The translations under genes were made by a program, and so were the position numbers. Shown piece by piece: positions 33,668-43,643 of a stretch of 64,000 bases of DNA; within the stretch, counting starts at the first letter, position 1, and each line of letters begins with the position of its first letter. A model generated the notes under the pieces. It did no database searches. It was not told the DNA's origin and saw nothing but the letters and a program-made list of their open reading frames with translations. This DNA is from Bryopsis sp. KO-2023. Lineage: Eukaryota > Chlorophyta > Ulvophyceae > Bryopsidales > Bryopsidaceae. The stretch is from contig BSYQ01000001.1 of the NCBI GenBank assembly GCA_030272585.1, positions 10,555,001 to 10,619,000 on the forward strand. The letters are read 5' to 3'.

Positions 33668-36006
33668 ATGCCGTCCAAAGCGAAATGGTTTGCCCCCGAC
33701 GAAAGGTGTCTTGGTGGGGCACACGAAATCGAGAGCGAGTATCAAAACATGCACAAGAAAATCACCGAAGCGAAGCCACGGGTGAGTCCAAGGTCTCGCA
33801 GCGATCAGGGAAGCGTTGTTTGCCTTTATTCTCCTTGGAAAAGGCGTTTAAGCGTCACCAAAGACGTCGGATAGTATCGTAAACATGGCAATTTGGCGTG
33901 TTTTTCTTCTACTGACAGTAACGCAACGTGTTCAGGATGCTGGTGTTGGGTTTTTTTCCAGGTTGCCGACAACGGACGTAGGCGAAAGTCTGATGCTTCA
34001 TCCCGCCCTATGACTGCACGGTCTTACCAGGTGAAGTTGCAAACGATGCAGGCACTAGCTTTCGTACTTTTTTTTTTTTTGGAAGAGGAAAGGCAAGATC
34101 AATTTTTGTGAACCTATCCCCAAGTGACCCCATCTGTAGCCTCCCTCCTTGTTTCAATGCCAGTCTATAAAAAGCAATCGACTCATGACTTATGCTGCTG
34201 CGTAGAGCAGGTCCAGTTACAGGGATGCTCCCCCCACGAGCATGGCAGACAGACTGAGCATGAACAGGTAGGCCGAAATTAATTGCACTTCCTTCATTTG
34301 GACTGCCTGCCACTATTTCAAAGTTCCGTTGCTAAACCTGCCACCTGGATTAAGGATCTGGGGAACGTTTTCCCCTTAATTTTGTTCTGTTTGATCTTTT
34401 TTCGACAGATTATAATAATCACCATTCATGCCTGCATGGTATTGTTATTAAAATTTAAAGTAGTTCTGGAACAGTATCTATCATTTGAATAATTTTTCTT
34501 TGTGTGTTTTTCTTTTTGCGTTTTTCAATTTTTTTTTTTCCTGTTAGAGCTCGGAGGCGTGCCACCACAGATATGACATTTGCTAATCACTACAATAATC
34601 TTTACCATTTGCAACGAAGAATCGAGGAGCAAGATTCGCAAACAGAGAGAAAAAAGAACCCCTATGACGTCGACATTTACCCCACGCACAAAAACTCAAC
34701 CAGGAAATCCATGGTTTGCCAAGATGTAGCAACATGGTTGCCGAGAGCTGACAGGTAATCCCTCATCGAAGGGATTCAAAAATTGCTCAACACACTGATT
34801 ACTGAATATGAAGTATATGTAGTATATTCGTGTGGAGATTCTTGATTTCACCAGAACAGGGAAATTAATTCAATTTTTCTTGCCTCAACCTGGAGTTTTT
34901 CACAGCAACTTTACTTATACCGAAAATTTAAAATTTAGGCCTTCCTTTGTTTAGCAAGCCAGCTGAGTCTATAGAAGCTTTGAGTTAAATGCTCAATTCC
35001 AGCAGCAGAATGAAAGAAAAAAAAAACAATGCTTTCTCCAACCTCTATCCAGGGATCGACCATCAACCTCACCATCGAAGTCGACTGAATACTATGAGGA
35101 AATCCCAGGTGATGAAATTGCCCCCCTCCCCCGTCCCTTTTAAAAAAATAAAAAAATAAAACTGCAAACAACAATTCATTAAAAAATAAAACCGGGTGAG
35201 TACATCCTGGATCTAGAATAAACATTTTGTCGGTTTCTTCGCCTTGGAATGAAATGAACTGAAAGAATCGCTCGCAAGAAAGCTGCAATAAGAAAGTTGT
35301 GCCGAAGTTGTGTTCACTATCATGAGTGAATTCGTGATTCGTTCAATGCATTTAAGGAAATTCATAACATCAGCTTTCGGACAAACTGCCTTAGTCTCAG
35401 AATTCAATCAAGGTTTTCCTATTCAGCAGGAGAAGGATATTCTGAACAGGAGTTTGACATCATTGACTCGCCCTGCACTTTTCTGAATCGACGAGAACAG
35501 AAGGCAAAAACTCAACGGTAAAACAGAAAAATCAAAGCACCAATAACGAAAGTGAACTGTTCGTCCCAGACAAAGTTTAACAAGAAACGATTACGAAACA
35601 CTATCACTCTTTGTGGAAATTTTGACATATAGTATGTTCAAGGAATTTCAATTCTAGACCAGTCAGTATAGTTTGCACATGTTGGGTTGTATTCGAGGTG
35701 TCGCCAAAAAATAAGGTTCCTATTGGTCCAAACAGATCATGCAGTTCTTGTAATTCAACGAGCAATTCAAAAAAGAAGGACATGAAATAGAGAATATATC
35801 ACTTCATAATTTTTTCCAGGGAAAATATCAGTTATGAACAATTCCGAGACACGATGCTCAAGGAAATCATCGACAGAAGAATGTACGAAGAAGAAAAAAT
35901 AAAAGGGCTGTTCAAAGACTACTTGAGGTCCAACCCACCGGAACACCGCAGAGCGATCTCAAGGGCAATCGAAGACCTCAAACAAGAGCTCGATGTTGAA
36001 TTTTGA
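33668..36006 (+). CDS. Unrecognised basic protein of 261 residues, 7 exons
   Basis: Exons are 33668-33781, 33962-34030, 34206-34267, 34548-34754, 35053-35108, 35427-35517 and 35820-36006. Every junction is GT-AG and in phase, which is strong evidence that this is a real gene. I do not recognise the family. The protein is hydrophilic with no signal peptide or membrane segment. The first 90 residues are basic and Ser-rich (GRRRKSDASSRPMTARSY), followed by a helical stretch (NHYNNLYHLQRRIEEQDSQT) and a short acidic linker. The C-terminal 62 residues are predicted helical (EQFRDTMLKEIIDRRMYEEE, then a segment ending LKQELDVEF). The overall look is of a cytoskeletal, centriolar or ciliary accessory protein, but that is only an impression. 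The last exon is the part most likely to be conserved. Confidence 0.75.
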
Positions 36007-36354
36007 ATGCCATCCAGCCAACAAGACTTCCCCAAAACTTTTTTGCCTTTGCTTTCTTCAAGGCTAGAAATGAAAGAAATGAGAAAGGGGGGAGGGGCCA
36101 GAAAAAAAAAGAGGGAGTGGGGGTATATTGAGATTTAGGTGTAGGGTGTTATTGTGTTTGGTGGCGTGGATGCCTTGAAATGACCTGATATAGAAGAATG
36201 TAAGGAGGATTGTTTTTTTGGAGCGTGGATCTGGGCATGGTATCATCGGCAGCGAAAATGCACTGAGAGTTTTATCACATTTGATTCTTTTCGCTCCTTC
36301 GCACATCTATCAAGGTCTTCCTTGAAAGAGATGTACGTCATCCGTTTGGCGGTC
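36007..36354. other. 3' flank of the 261-residue gene
   Basis: This is the 3' untranslated region and spacer before the MITE-like element. There is no gene here, only the antisense frames expected by chance. Confidence 0.4.
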
Positions 36355-36380
36355 AAAAAAAAGGGCTGGCAATTAATTTT

Positions 36381-36452
36381 GCCGCCGAATGCTTAATTAT
36401 GGCGCCGAATGCTGAATTTTGCCGCCGAATGCTGAATTTTGCCGCCGACCGA
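36381..36452. repeat. Left subterminal 20-bp tandem repeats of the MITE-like element
   Basis: Three and a half units of GCCGCCGAATGCTGAATTTT with a few substitutions (36381-36400, 36401-36420, 36421-36440 and a partial copy). They are the reverse complement of the units at the right end. Confidence 0.85.
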
Positions 36453-36461
36453 CTGGCAGCC

Positions 36462-36770
36462 GCCGGTCTACTTCGCGCTTGTTTAGCCCACTCGCTTGGC
36501 GCGCGCCGGTCGCGCTAACCCTAAACCCTAAACCCAACCCCCCCTTTTTTTACGCTGTTTGAACATAAGCTTTCTGAGGGGAGAGAAAGCCCTAAACACT
36601 TGGGATTTCCTCGGCGTGATCCGGGTTCCCATTTTTGGAGTCGACGGCCACGGCTCCAGAGTCGACGGCCTCGCCGGCGCGCCGGTCTACTTCGCGCTTG
36701 TTTAGCCCACTCGCTTGGCGCGCGCTGGTCGCGCTAACCCTAAACCCTAAACCCAACCCCCCTTTTTTTT
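36462..36770. repeat. Two direct 90-bp copies containing telomere-like CCCTAAA repeats
   Basis: The blocks at 36462-36552 and 36681-36770 are near identical. Each starts GCCGGTCTACTTCGCGCTTG and ends in CCCTAAACCCTAAACCC followed by C and T runs. CCCTAAA is the plant/alga-type telomere unit, but with only two units per copy these are not a telomere. Confidence 0.85.
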
Positions 36771-36850
36771 GGTCTGACATACATACGTTGGTCGCCTGTC
36801 GACCGACATCGCGACATCGCGTCTCCGAAGGGACGTCTGACAGTCGGGCG

Positions 36851-36944
36851 GCGGCAGAATTCAGCATTCGGCGGCAGAATTCAGCATTCGGCGGCAGAAT
36901 TCAGCATTCGGCGGCAAAATTCAGCATTTGGCGGTAAAATTAAG
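36851..36944. repeat. Right subterminal 20-bp tandem repeats of the MITE-like element
   Basis: Four units of GCGGCAGAATTCAGCATTCG starting at 36851, 36871, 36891 and 36911, then a partial decayed copy. They are inverted relative to the left array and could be transposase binding sites. Confidence 0.85.
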
Positions 36945-36975
36945 TTTTTGCCAAAAAAAAGAAACAGGCCCTGGT

Positions 36976-37566
36976 TGTAACCCCAAACCACGTCGCCTCG
37001 ACCAATTTTGTCACCTCCAGGGCTAGAGTGATATCAGGGGAGGGAATGCTGCTTGAGGCAGTCCCAGACGGATTACGTAGGGCTAGCAGTCACCCCGGGA
37101 CAGTTCTGCCATGGCAGTTCCGCCACAGTTTAGGGGTAGCAATTTGGCTACAGCTGTGACTAGGTTGGACAGTCCTAGGAAGTGGTGCTGTATGAATAGA
37201 CTAGGGATACTTTTGAAGGATCAGATGGGTTTGATAGCTTGGGTTGTCTACTCGGGGATTGGGATCATGGACGATCAATGGGACGGGGATGAGTCAGTCT
37301 AGGGCCTATTTAAGTGGCTGATCTTAGGGTATTGGAGGGACTTCTGACTTTTGCTTCTTCTGTTGTATTCTTTGGGTTCGAGGTCTTTGTAAGATCTTTG
37401 GAAAGAGTGTGGTCTCGTGTTTACCCATTTCTTGTGAGAGGGTGCCCAAGTGCTTCGTTTAAAGGGGCTGTCCCCACTTCTTCCGTTCCATTTCTGCAAA
37501 GAACGACTCTGCAACCGTTACTCCCGCTGCAGGGGTGACCCCAGCGGTCAAGGCGACGCAATTTGT
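36976..37566 (+). repeat. 5' LTR of element A
   Basis: It starts TGTAACC right after the target duplication and ends ATTTGT next to the primer site. A TATA-like CTATTTAAG occurs near 37,308, so the RNA start is probably shortly after. Unlike the 3' end of the element, it is not followed by GGTTACA. Confidence 0.92.
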
Positions 37567-37578
37567 TGGTTTCGGAGC
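37567..37578 (+). other. Primer binding site of element A
   Basis: TGGTTTCGGAGC begins with the TGG that pairs with tRNA CCA. The same 12 bases follow the 5' LTR of B and C and occur in D, so all four use the same primer tRNA, whose 3' end would read GCTCCGAAACCA. Confidence 0.85.
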
Positions 37579-40500
37579 CCAGGCGCGCACACTTTTCAGC
37601 TGTGCTGCAGCAGACGTGCACTACGGCTCTGGCAGACGTTATACGAGGGCAGTCTGGACGAGCAAGGCCTGAGAGTAGAAAAAGAAGCGGAGGAAGCTCT
37701 TGCAAGAGTGAAGAGAAGGACCCACAGGGGTGGATACGTTTCAAAAGGGTACAAGGTCGAGCTTGGGTCGCTCACAAGGGTAAAGAGAAGGCGAAAAAGC
37801 TTTGTGGGTTTCGGGATCTTGTGGGATCTTAACCTAAGGTTAGGTCAGAACTGCTGTTGGGTCGCTTTTGTCTTGTTTGGGCTGCAGCAAGGTCGAGAAC
37901 AAATACAAGAAAGAGTGACAAACTGCATAAGGTGGAAAAAGAAGCAAGGGCAGTACTTATCCGAGGTTTGGAGGAGAACAGAGGGTAAAAGAGAAGGATC
38001 ACGACCAGAAGGGAGACTTGCCACTCAGATCTGTGGCGGCGCTGAAGAAAAAGAAGATCTTGACGAAAAAGTGAACGAGGAAGAAGAGCCAAACGAGGAA
38101 GAAAGCCTTGGTCGTGCAGAAGGAGTGGACGTTGAGGTTTCTGAGGCTGTTGGTGCTTTTTCTGAGGCTGGTCTTGTTGACGACGAAGGGGTGTTGAGGA
38201 AAGACTTTCTTGGCGGCTGGGATAACGAGGAAGTGAACGAGGTTGACGAGGAAGAGGTTGTGATGGTCGAGAGTGTTCGTGAAGAACGTGAAGCAAGACA
38301 AGGAGACAGAGCTGCTGGAGACGAGGTTACGAGGGCAGAGGTAGACGACGAAGTGGTTGCTGTCGTTAAAGAAGAAGAAGAGCAAGCAAGTGTTGACCCC
38401 ACTGGAAGGGAGGTACAAGAAGGAAACCTCGTTGGCGTTACTGACCAAGGAGAAGCCGAGGTTGTCCAAGAGGAGGAAGAAGTGCTTGCGGAAGAAGTAA
38501 AAGAAGAAGACGAAGCAAGACGAGTGACCAAAGAAGAGGAGGAAGCCTTTGTTGAGCCAGAAGTTGTGGTTAAGGAAGAAGTCAAACAAGAAGAGGAAGA
38601 AGAGAGCAGTGTTGCTGCAGGGAACGGAGGAAATGGAGGCGCTACCAACGAGCCCTCGAGTTCCAGTTCCGACGAGGACAAACCTGAAGGGGAAAGAGAC
38701 AAGAGGGAGACATCCTCTAGTTCCGAGGAAGAGCCTGTGCCCCCAGTACATCCACCACTGAACCCATTTGCCTTTGCTGCCAGTCTCCCCCAGATTCCTC
38801 CAATTGTGCCACCTGGTCCAGTTGTTCCATCCGTTCCACCAAGACCTCCTGTTCCACCACCAGTTTGTCCACCGACTCCAGGCAGTGGCGGCGCCATGAT
38901 ACATCCAGCAGAAGGACCTCCTAATCGGTTGACTAACAGTCATTTACCCGCATTTACGGGTGCAGAGGCAGAAGATGTGGCCACCAGGTTACGTTCCTAT
39001 GGGATCCTCGCTGAAGGCTCTGGCTGGAACGTACCCCCAGCAGTGCAGCCACACGAAGACGAGAGGATAGAGAGACTGGTCCGCTATACAACCAGGGAGG
39101 CTCGGTCATGGGTTGACAATTGGATATCCAGACATCCAGCCCTTGTGGAAGGAGTGCCAAACCCATTGAGGACGTGGCAGAAGTTGCAAACGGACATGCT
39201 GGCCTGGTTTGGAATTGCCCCAGCAACACTAGTGGCCCATACCTTGGAACAAAGCCGGAAATGTGATGAACCAGAGGACGAGTGTGCATCTGCGCCATCC
39301 CAGGAGCAAGTGGAAGCGGACAGGGTACCAGGCAGTCCAACCGTGGCGAATGAGACATTACATCGATCGATCAAGGATGGAGCTCAGGGGGAGTTGACAC
39401 CTATACTTCATGCACCCACGGAGGATACTTTGGAAGGAGTCAGTGCCAGAGCCGGACAAGTTGAGAAGAGACAAGTGGACCCCAGTTCCACCCAGAAGGA
39501 AGTGACGGTCCCAGCAACCGAACTGATGGGAGAACTGCAGGAGCATGCAGCATTGGAGCCTGTTTTGGCAGAAGTGGGCGTTATGGATCGGAGAGTAAAT
39601 GGGCAAATTGACAGCCTAAGGAAGGAAATGCGTGATCACAAAATTGTGACGGATTCAAGACTTCGAGGAGTGGAGCAGCAAGTGAGAATATCTGGGCGGC
39701 AGTATAGCGAACTCAGGAGGATGATCTCCGCCTTGACAGAAAGGGTAGCAGATATGCGACAATCGGAAGAACCCGAGCTGGCAGGGGTGAGCCATGGCAT
39801 TACTGGAGACACTGGAGTGGATCGAATACCTACCAATGGGGAAAGAGGCCGGGGAAACCACAGAGGAAGTGAATGGAGGAGAAGGAGTGGACGGATAAAC
39901 ATGAGCGAAGTCACGTGTTGGCATTGCTTACGCCTTGGACATTACAGAAGAAATTGTCCCAACCGGGTGCAGAGCTTCCAAGCAGAACTTGACGATGAGT
40001 TTATTATGGATTTCGAGCAGACCGACCCAGTGACAGCAGCCATGGAGGAACCAGAGGAAGTTCTGGCATCAATCTTGTACTCTGCTATGGATGTCGATAA
40101 CGGAGCAATGGACAGTGTCGAAGGAAGCAATGGAGGGACTCCGATGGATACCAGTCCAATACCCTCAGATCCGCAACCAACCACTGCAGAAGATGTTGAA
40201 ATGGAGGAACCGAAAGAAGAGCCAGACCCTGAAACAAAGAAAGAGCCAAAAGAGATTCCAAAGCAACTGCCTGAACTAGAAGATGTGCCGAAACCAGAGG
40301 ATGTGCCGAAGCCAGAAGATGTGCCACAAGGATCCAAACCAGTTGTGATGCCGCTAGTGATGCATAGACCGATGCAAGTACCATCGCCGAGAAATACCAT
40401 GGCAAAGAAAAAGAAGATGGTCAAGAAATCAACAATGGAGCCAAAGAAGAAGCGCATGTTTACTAAGGCGGAGGCCAAGAAGTTTGTGGAAGGACTGACG

Positions 40501-41628
40501 GCGGAAGTTTCCATGGCCAAACTCTGTCAACATCATCCGGAGCTGATTGATGCTTGGCTGAAAGCATTGAGGGTGCCCAAGGCAAAAGTCCCGGCAGTTA
40601 CCACCATGGCAGGAGTGGACAGGACAAGCACATTTACAGTCACAACAGCCACAGCCAAAGTGATGGAAACTAAAGTGCCAGGAGCAATCATTGACACCGG
40701 AGCGAGTGCCTGTGTGATATCCAAAAAACTCCTAACACAAACGGGGTTAGCACACCTTATGGAGGAACCAAGAGGGCGTTACCGCGACTGCAATGGACAG
40801 ACTCGGCAGGCAGTAGGGTACATCCCCGCCCTACCCATTGGCCTTGGACAATGCAAGCAAAGGGTACCGTGCCATGTGGTGGAGAACAGCCACTTCTCCT
40901 TGATCATTGGGACTCCGTGGCTAGCGAAAACGGGGGCGGAAATCGACTACGGGCTCAAAAAGCTCACTCCATACATGGCAGGACAGCGCATGGATGGCGT
41001 GCCGATCGAGTTCATCCACTCTGTAACGCCTGCAACCGCTGCAGTCGTCTCTGTCTACCAGACCCTCCGCCACATCGAAGAGCCCAGTCCTGCACCAGCC
41101 CAACCACCCTCTTCTACCGGGGAACTTTTGCAGCCGAACTCAAGGACAATTCATGATGGCCTGAACCAGCCCACCGCCGCCAGTCGACATCCACCGACCC
41201 TCCGGCTTACATACTACCAAGCAAGGGTGCTGCAAGAGTGCTACACCATGCGTCGGGAGAACGGAATGAGTGAGGCAGCAGCCTCACACCTCCACCAGCA
41301 AGAGATGGAGTTACTGGATGCAAGAAGAGGGCACCATTTGAAAATACAAAAAGAGAACGAAGGGAGTTTGGAGGAAACACTGCGAAGGGAAGGAAAACAG
41401 GGGAGAAGGAATGGTGTAACAGAGGAATACATGCGGAGGCGGGAGGCACTGAAACAACAAGAAAACGAGGAGCTCAAAAAGCTATTGGAACACTTCCGGG
41501 AAACTGCACAATCATGGAGGCCAACAGGAGGGGCTGCAACAGGAGTGCCTCCAGCAGCGGCCGCAACCGGAGAGAAAGGAGGGAGTGAGCCACCTCGGGT
41601 GGTGAGCTACACAACGTCGGATTTTTGA
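37567..41628 (+). CDS. Element A gag-protease polyprotein ORF
   Basis: One open frame runs from the LTR through the primer site to TGA at 41628. There is no ATG near its start; the first in-frame ones are at 38263 and 38896. The latter aligns with an equivalent Met in element B (PPNRL follows in both). Regions in order: an acidic Glu-rich segment, a Pro-rich linker, a gag helical core (ARSWVDNW, PLRTWQKL), a CCHC knuckle CWHCLRLGHYRRNCP, an acidic/Lys-rich linker, and an aspartic protease with AIIDTGASACVIS and LIIGTPW. Relative to B, the part after the gag core is shortened and diverged. Protease lies in the gag ORF, with RT-RNase H next in the -1 frame. Confidence 0.82.
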   Translation, partial: WFRSPGAHTFQLCCSRRALRLWQTLYEGSLDEQGLRVEKEAEEALARVKRRTHRGGYVSKGYKVELGSLTRVKRRRKSFVGFGILWDLNLRLGQNCCWVAFVLFGLQQGREQIQERVTNCIRWKKKQGQYLSEVWRRTEGKREGSRPEGRLATQICGGAEEKEDLDEKVNEEEEPNEEESLGRAEGVDVEVSEAVGAFSEAGLVDDEGVLRKDFLGGWDNEEVNEVDEEEVVMVESVREEREARQGDRAAGDEVTRAEVDDEVVAVVKEEEEQASVDPTGREVQEGNLVGVTDQGEAEVVQEEEEVLAEEVKEEDEARRVTKEEEEAFVEPEVVVKEEVKQEEEEESSVAAGNGGNGGATNEPSSSSSDEDKPEGERDKRETSSSSEEEPVPPVHPPLNPFAFAASLPQIPPIVPPGPVVPSVPPRPPVPPPVCPPTPGSGGAMIHPAEGPPNRLTNSHLPAFTGAEAEDVATRLRSYGILAEGSGWNVPPAVQPHEDERIERLVRYTTREARSWVDNWISRHPALVEGVPNPLRTWQKLQTDMLAWFGIAPATLVAHTLEQSRKCDEPEDECASAPSQEQVEADRVPGSPTVANETLHRSIKDGAQGELTPILHAPTEDTLEGVSARAGQVEKRQVDPSSTQKEVTVPATELMGELQEHAALEPVLAEVGVMDRRVNGQIDSLRKEMRDHKIVTDSRLRGVEQQVRISGRQYSELRRMISALTERVADMRQSEEPELAGVSHGITGDTGVDRIPTNGERGRGNHRGSEWRRRSGRINMSEVTCWHCLRLGHYRRNCPNRVQSFQAELDDEFIMDFEQTDPVTAAMEEPEEVLASILYSAMDVDNGAMDSVEGSNGGTPMDTSPIPSDPQPTTAEDVEMEEPKEEPDPETKKEPKEIPKQLPELEDVPKPEDVPKPEDVPQGSKPVVMPLVMHRPMQVPSPRNTMAKKKKMVKKSTMEPKKKRMFTKAEAKKFVEGLTAEVSMAKLCQHHPELIDAWLKALRVPKAKVPAVTTMAGVDRTSTFTVTTATAKVMETKVPGAIIDTGASACVISKKLLTQTGLAHLMEEPRGRYRDCNGQTRQAVGYIPALPIGLGQCKQRVPCHVVENSHFSLIIGTPWLAKTGAEIDYGLKKLTPYMAGQRMDGVPIEFIHSVTPATAAVVSVYQTLRHIEEPSPAPAQPPSSTGELLQPNSRTIHDGLNQPTAASRHPPTLRLTYYQARVLQECYTMRRENGMSEAAASHLHQQEMELLDARRGHHLKIQKENEGSLEETLRREGKQGRRNGVTEEYMRRREALKQQENEELKKLLEHFRETAQSWRPTGGAATGVPPAAAATGEKGGSEPPRVVSYTTSDF

Positions 41629-43643
41629 GTGGGCCGGCCACCGACGTCCCCCTTCGTCGACACCTGGAGGGGTGGCGGAAGTGGGTCGGTCCAGAAAGAC
41701 AAAAGAAAAGAAAAAGAAAAAGGAGGAGACGAGGCAAACGTGGGGGACGGAAAGAGCAATGGCGTCGATCAGGGAGGCGGATCAAGGAGCAGGAATGGAG
41801 AATGAAACGCCAAGGGCAAGAAATAGAACGAGCGAATCGGCGGTGGCCAGACTCTTGGGCCAGACAGTGTTTGAGTCACAGCAGAAAAGTGGAGGCAGAA
41901 ATTCTGATGAGACAAGAGATAAAAGAAAGGGAAGAAAGGGAAGAAGAAGGAAAAAGAAATACAAGAGAAAAAGAAGGGAAAGGGAAAAGAACAGGAAATG
42001 GAAAAAGAAAAGAAAAAGGGGAAGAGAGTTTGGGGTTACAAGGGACTGAACAGGCAGCAGTTCAGCTGCAGGAAAACCAAATTTGGGCAGGGGTTGCTCC
42101 CCTAGGGACTTCGGAGGTAGAAAATAAAACGTTTGCCACAGAGAAGGAAAAAGAAAAAGAACAGGTGTCACTTAGAGAAAAACTAGAGAACCTTAAAATC
42201 AGCTCCCACCTTACCCCACAACAACGGAAGGAGTTACTGGACTTGCTCGAAGAATATCCGGACGCCTGTGCTTGGTCCTCGGATCAAGTGGGCCAAACCA
42301 ACGTCCTATACCATGAGATCCCAACCGGTGATCACCTCCCTATCAGGCAAAATCCCTACCGCTTCAGCTTCGCCGAGAACCAAGTGGTGAAGTCAGAAGT
42401 GGCGAAGATGCTCTTGGATGGAGTGGTCCGGAAGTCGAAATCCCCGTGGGCCTCACCGATTGTTCTAGTGCCAAAGCCGGATGGAGCCGTGCGATTTTGT
42501 GTGGACTACCGCAAGCTAAACAAGATCACGACCCGGGATAGCTTCCCTCTTCCAAGGATTGAGGATGCAATCAATCAGTTCTCGGAGGCGAAGCATTTCA
42601 CGGCACTCGATCTGCGATCGGGGTATTGGCAGGTCAGAATGAGCACCGCCTCCGCGGAGAAAACGGCCTTCATCACGCAAGAGGGACTATATGAATTCGT
42701 GGTGATGCCCTTCGGGCTCAGTAACGCCCCAGCGACCTTCCAGAGGATGATGAACGAGGTGCTGGGACCCATGCTGTGGAAGGGGGTGATCGTATACCTG
42801 GATGATATCATCATCTATGCGGAGACGTGGGAAAAGCATCAGGAGATCCTGGCAGAGGTGCTGCAGCGGTTGAAGGAGGCCAACCTGAGGATCAGCCCAA
42901 GGAAATCGGACTTCGGGTTTGAGGAGCTGCTGTACTTGGGCCACATCGTGGGGAAAGGAGAGATAAAAATGAATCCGGGGAAAATAGCAACAGTGGAGAT
43001 GCAGGAGCCACCGGTGGATGTGTCTACTTTGCGGTCCTTCCTGGGCCTTACTTCTTACTACAGGAGATTTGTGCGCGACTATGCAAGGATCGCTGCACCT
43101 CTGACGGAGTTGTTGAAGAAGGATGTGCCATTTGAATGGAGGGAACGCCACCACCAAGCATTTGAGAGGCTGAAGAAAAGCATTACCGATCAACCAGTCC
43201 TGGCTCCACCACAGCCACACCTACCATACATTCTGCAAACAGACTGGAGCACCCAGGCTGTGGGGGCAGTACTCTGTCAAAAGGATGAGCAAGGGAGAGA
43301 GCATGTGGTGGCTTATGCCAGCAAAAGACTCAATCCTGCTGAGAGGAATTATTCTGCAGTGGAAGGGGAGTGCCTAGCAGTGGTGTGGGCTTGCACCTTA
43401 TTTCGGCCATACATCTACGGAACGGAATTTGTGCTGCAGACTGATCAAAGAGCCTTACAATGGTTGATGACGGGTACCAAACTGACGGGGAAACTGATGA
43501 GGTGGGCACTCCGCCTACAAGAGTTTGATTTCACGATTGAGTTCCGCGCTGGGAAGAGTAACGCAAATGCGGATGCACTGACAAGGCTTCCAGTTCCGCT
43601 GGACCATCCAATAGTCAGTGGTTCCACAGCGCTTCGTCCATGA
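41625..43643 (+). CDS. Element A reverse transcriptase-RNase H ORF
   Basis: The frame is -1 relative to gag-protease and overlaps its stop, at a TTTTTGA tract, so expression by -1 frameshift is likely. After a charged Lys/Arg/Glu-rich linker come RT motifs: WASPIVLVPKPDGAVRFCVD, ALDLRSGYWQ (motif A Asp), FGLSNAPATFQ, YLDDIIIY (catalytic YLDD) and FLGLTSYYRRFV. The RNase H domain is of the gypsy type (ILQTDWSTQAVGAVLCQ, ERNYSAVEGECLAVVWA, LQTDQRAL, GKSNANADALTRLP). The ORF ends after RNase H, and no integrase follows. Confidence 0.9.
   Translation: MSGPATDVPLRRHLEGWRKWVGPERQKKRKRKRRRRGKRGGRKEQWRRSGRRIKEQEWRMKRQGQEIERANRRWPDSWARQCLSHSRKVEAEILMRQEIKEREEREEEGKRNTREKEGKGKRTGNGKRKEKGEESLGLQGTEQAAVQLQENQIWAGVAPLGTSEVENKTFATEKEKEKEQVSLREKLENLKISSHLTPQQRKELLDLLEEYPDACAWSSDQVGQTNVLYHEIPTGDHLPIRQNPYRFSFAENQVVKSEVAKMLLDGVVRKSKSPWASPIVLVPKPDGAVRFCVDYRKLNKITTRDSFPLPRIEDAINQFSEAKHFTALDLRSGYWQVRMSTASAEKTAFITQEGLYEFVVMPFGLSNAPATFQRMMNEVLGPMLWKGVIVYLDDIIIYAETWEKHQEILAEVLQRLKEANLRISPRKSDFGFEELLYLGHIVGKGEIKMNPGKIATVEMQEPPVDVSTLRSFLGLTSYYRRFVRDYARIAAPLTELLKKDVPFEWRERHHQAFERLKKSITDQPVLAPPQPHLPYILQTDWSTQAVGAVLCQKDEQGREHVVAYASKRLNPAERNYSAVEGECLAVVWACTLFRPYIYGTEFVLQTDQRALQWLMTGTKLTGKLMRWALRLQEFDFTIEFRAGKSNANADALTRLPVPLDHPIVSGSTALRP

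Larger units (their letters stand above)
36364..36952. mobile_element. MITE-like DNA element with 9-bp target duplication (Mutator-like size)
   Basis: The 589-bp element is flanked by identical AAAAAAAAG words at 36355-36363 and 36953-36961. Its ends are inverted: both read inward as GGC, a few bases, then TTAATTTT and GCCGCC-type repeats. Each end holds tandem 20-bp units, in opposite orientation at the two ends. It has no transposase. A 9-bp duplication is the size made by Mutator-type transposases; the A-rich word weakens that inference. Internally there are two direct copies of a 90-bp block carrying telomere-like repeats. Confidence 0.65.

Noticed and set aside
36510-36760. CCCTAAA repeats as a chromosome end
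   Set aside because: Only two units per copy, inside a MITE-like element with host or transposon DNA on both sides.
38025-38943. Ser/Thr-rich minus-strand frames of about 300 codons
   Set aside because: They mirror the Glu-rich plus-strand gag region of element A; low-complexity shadows.
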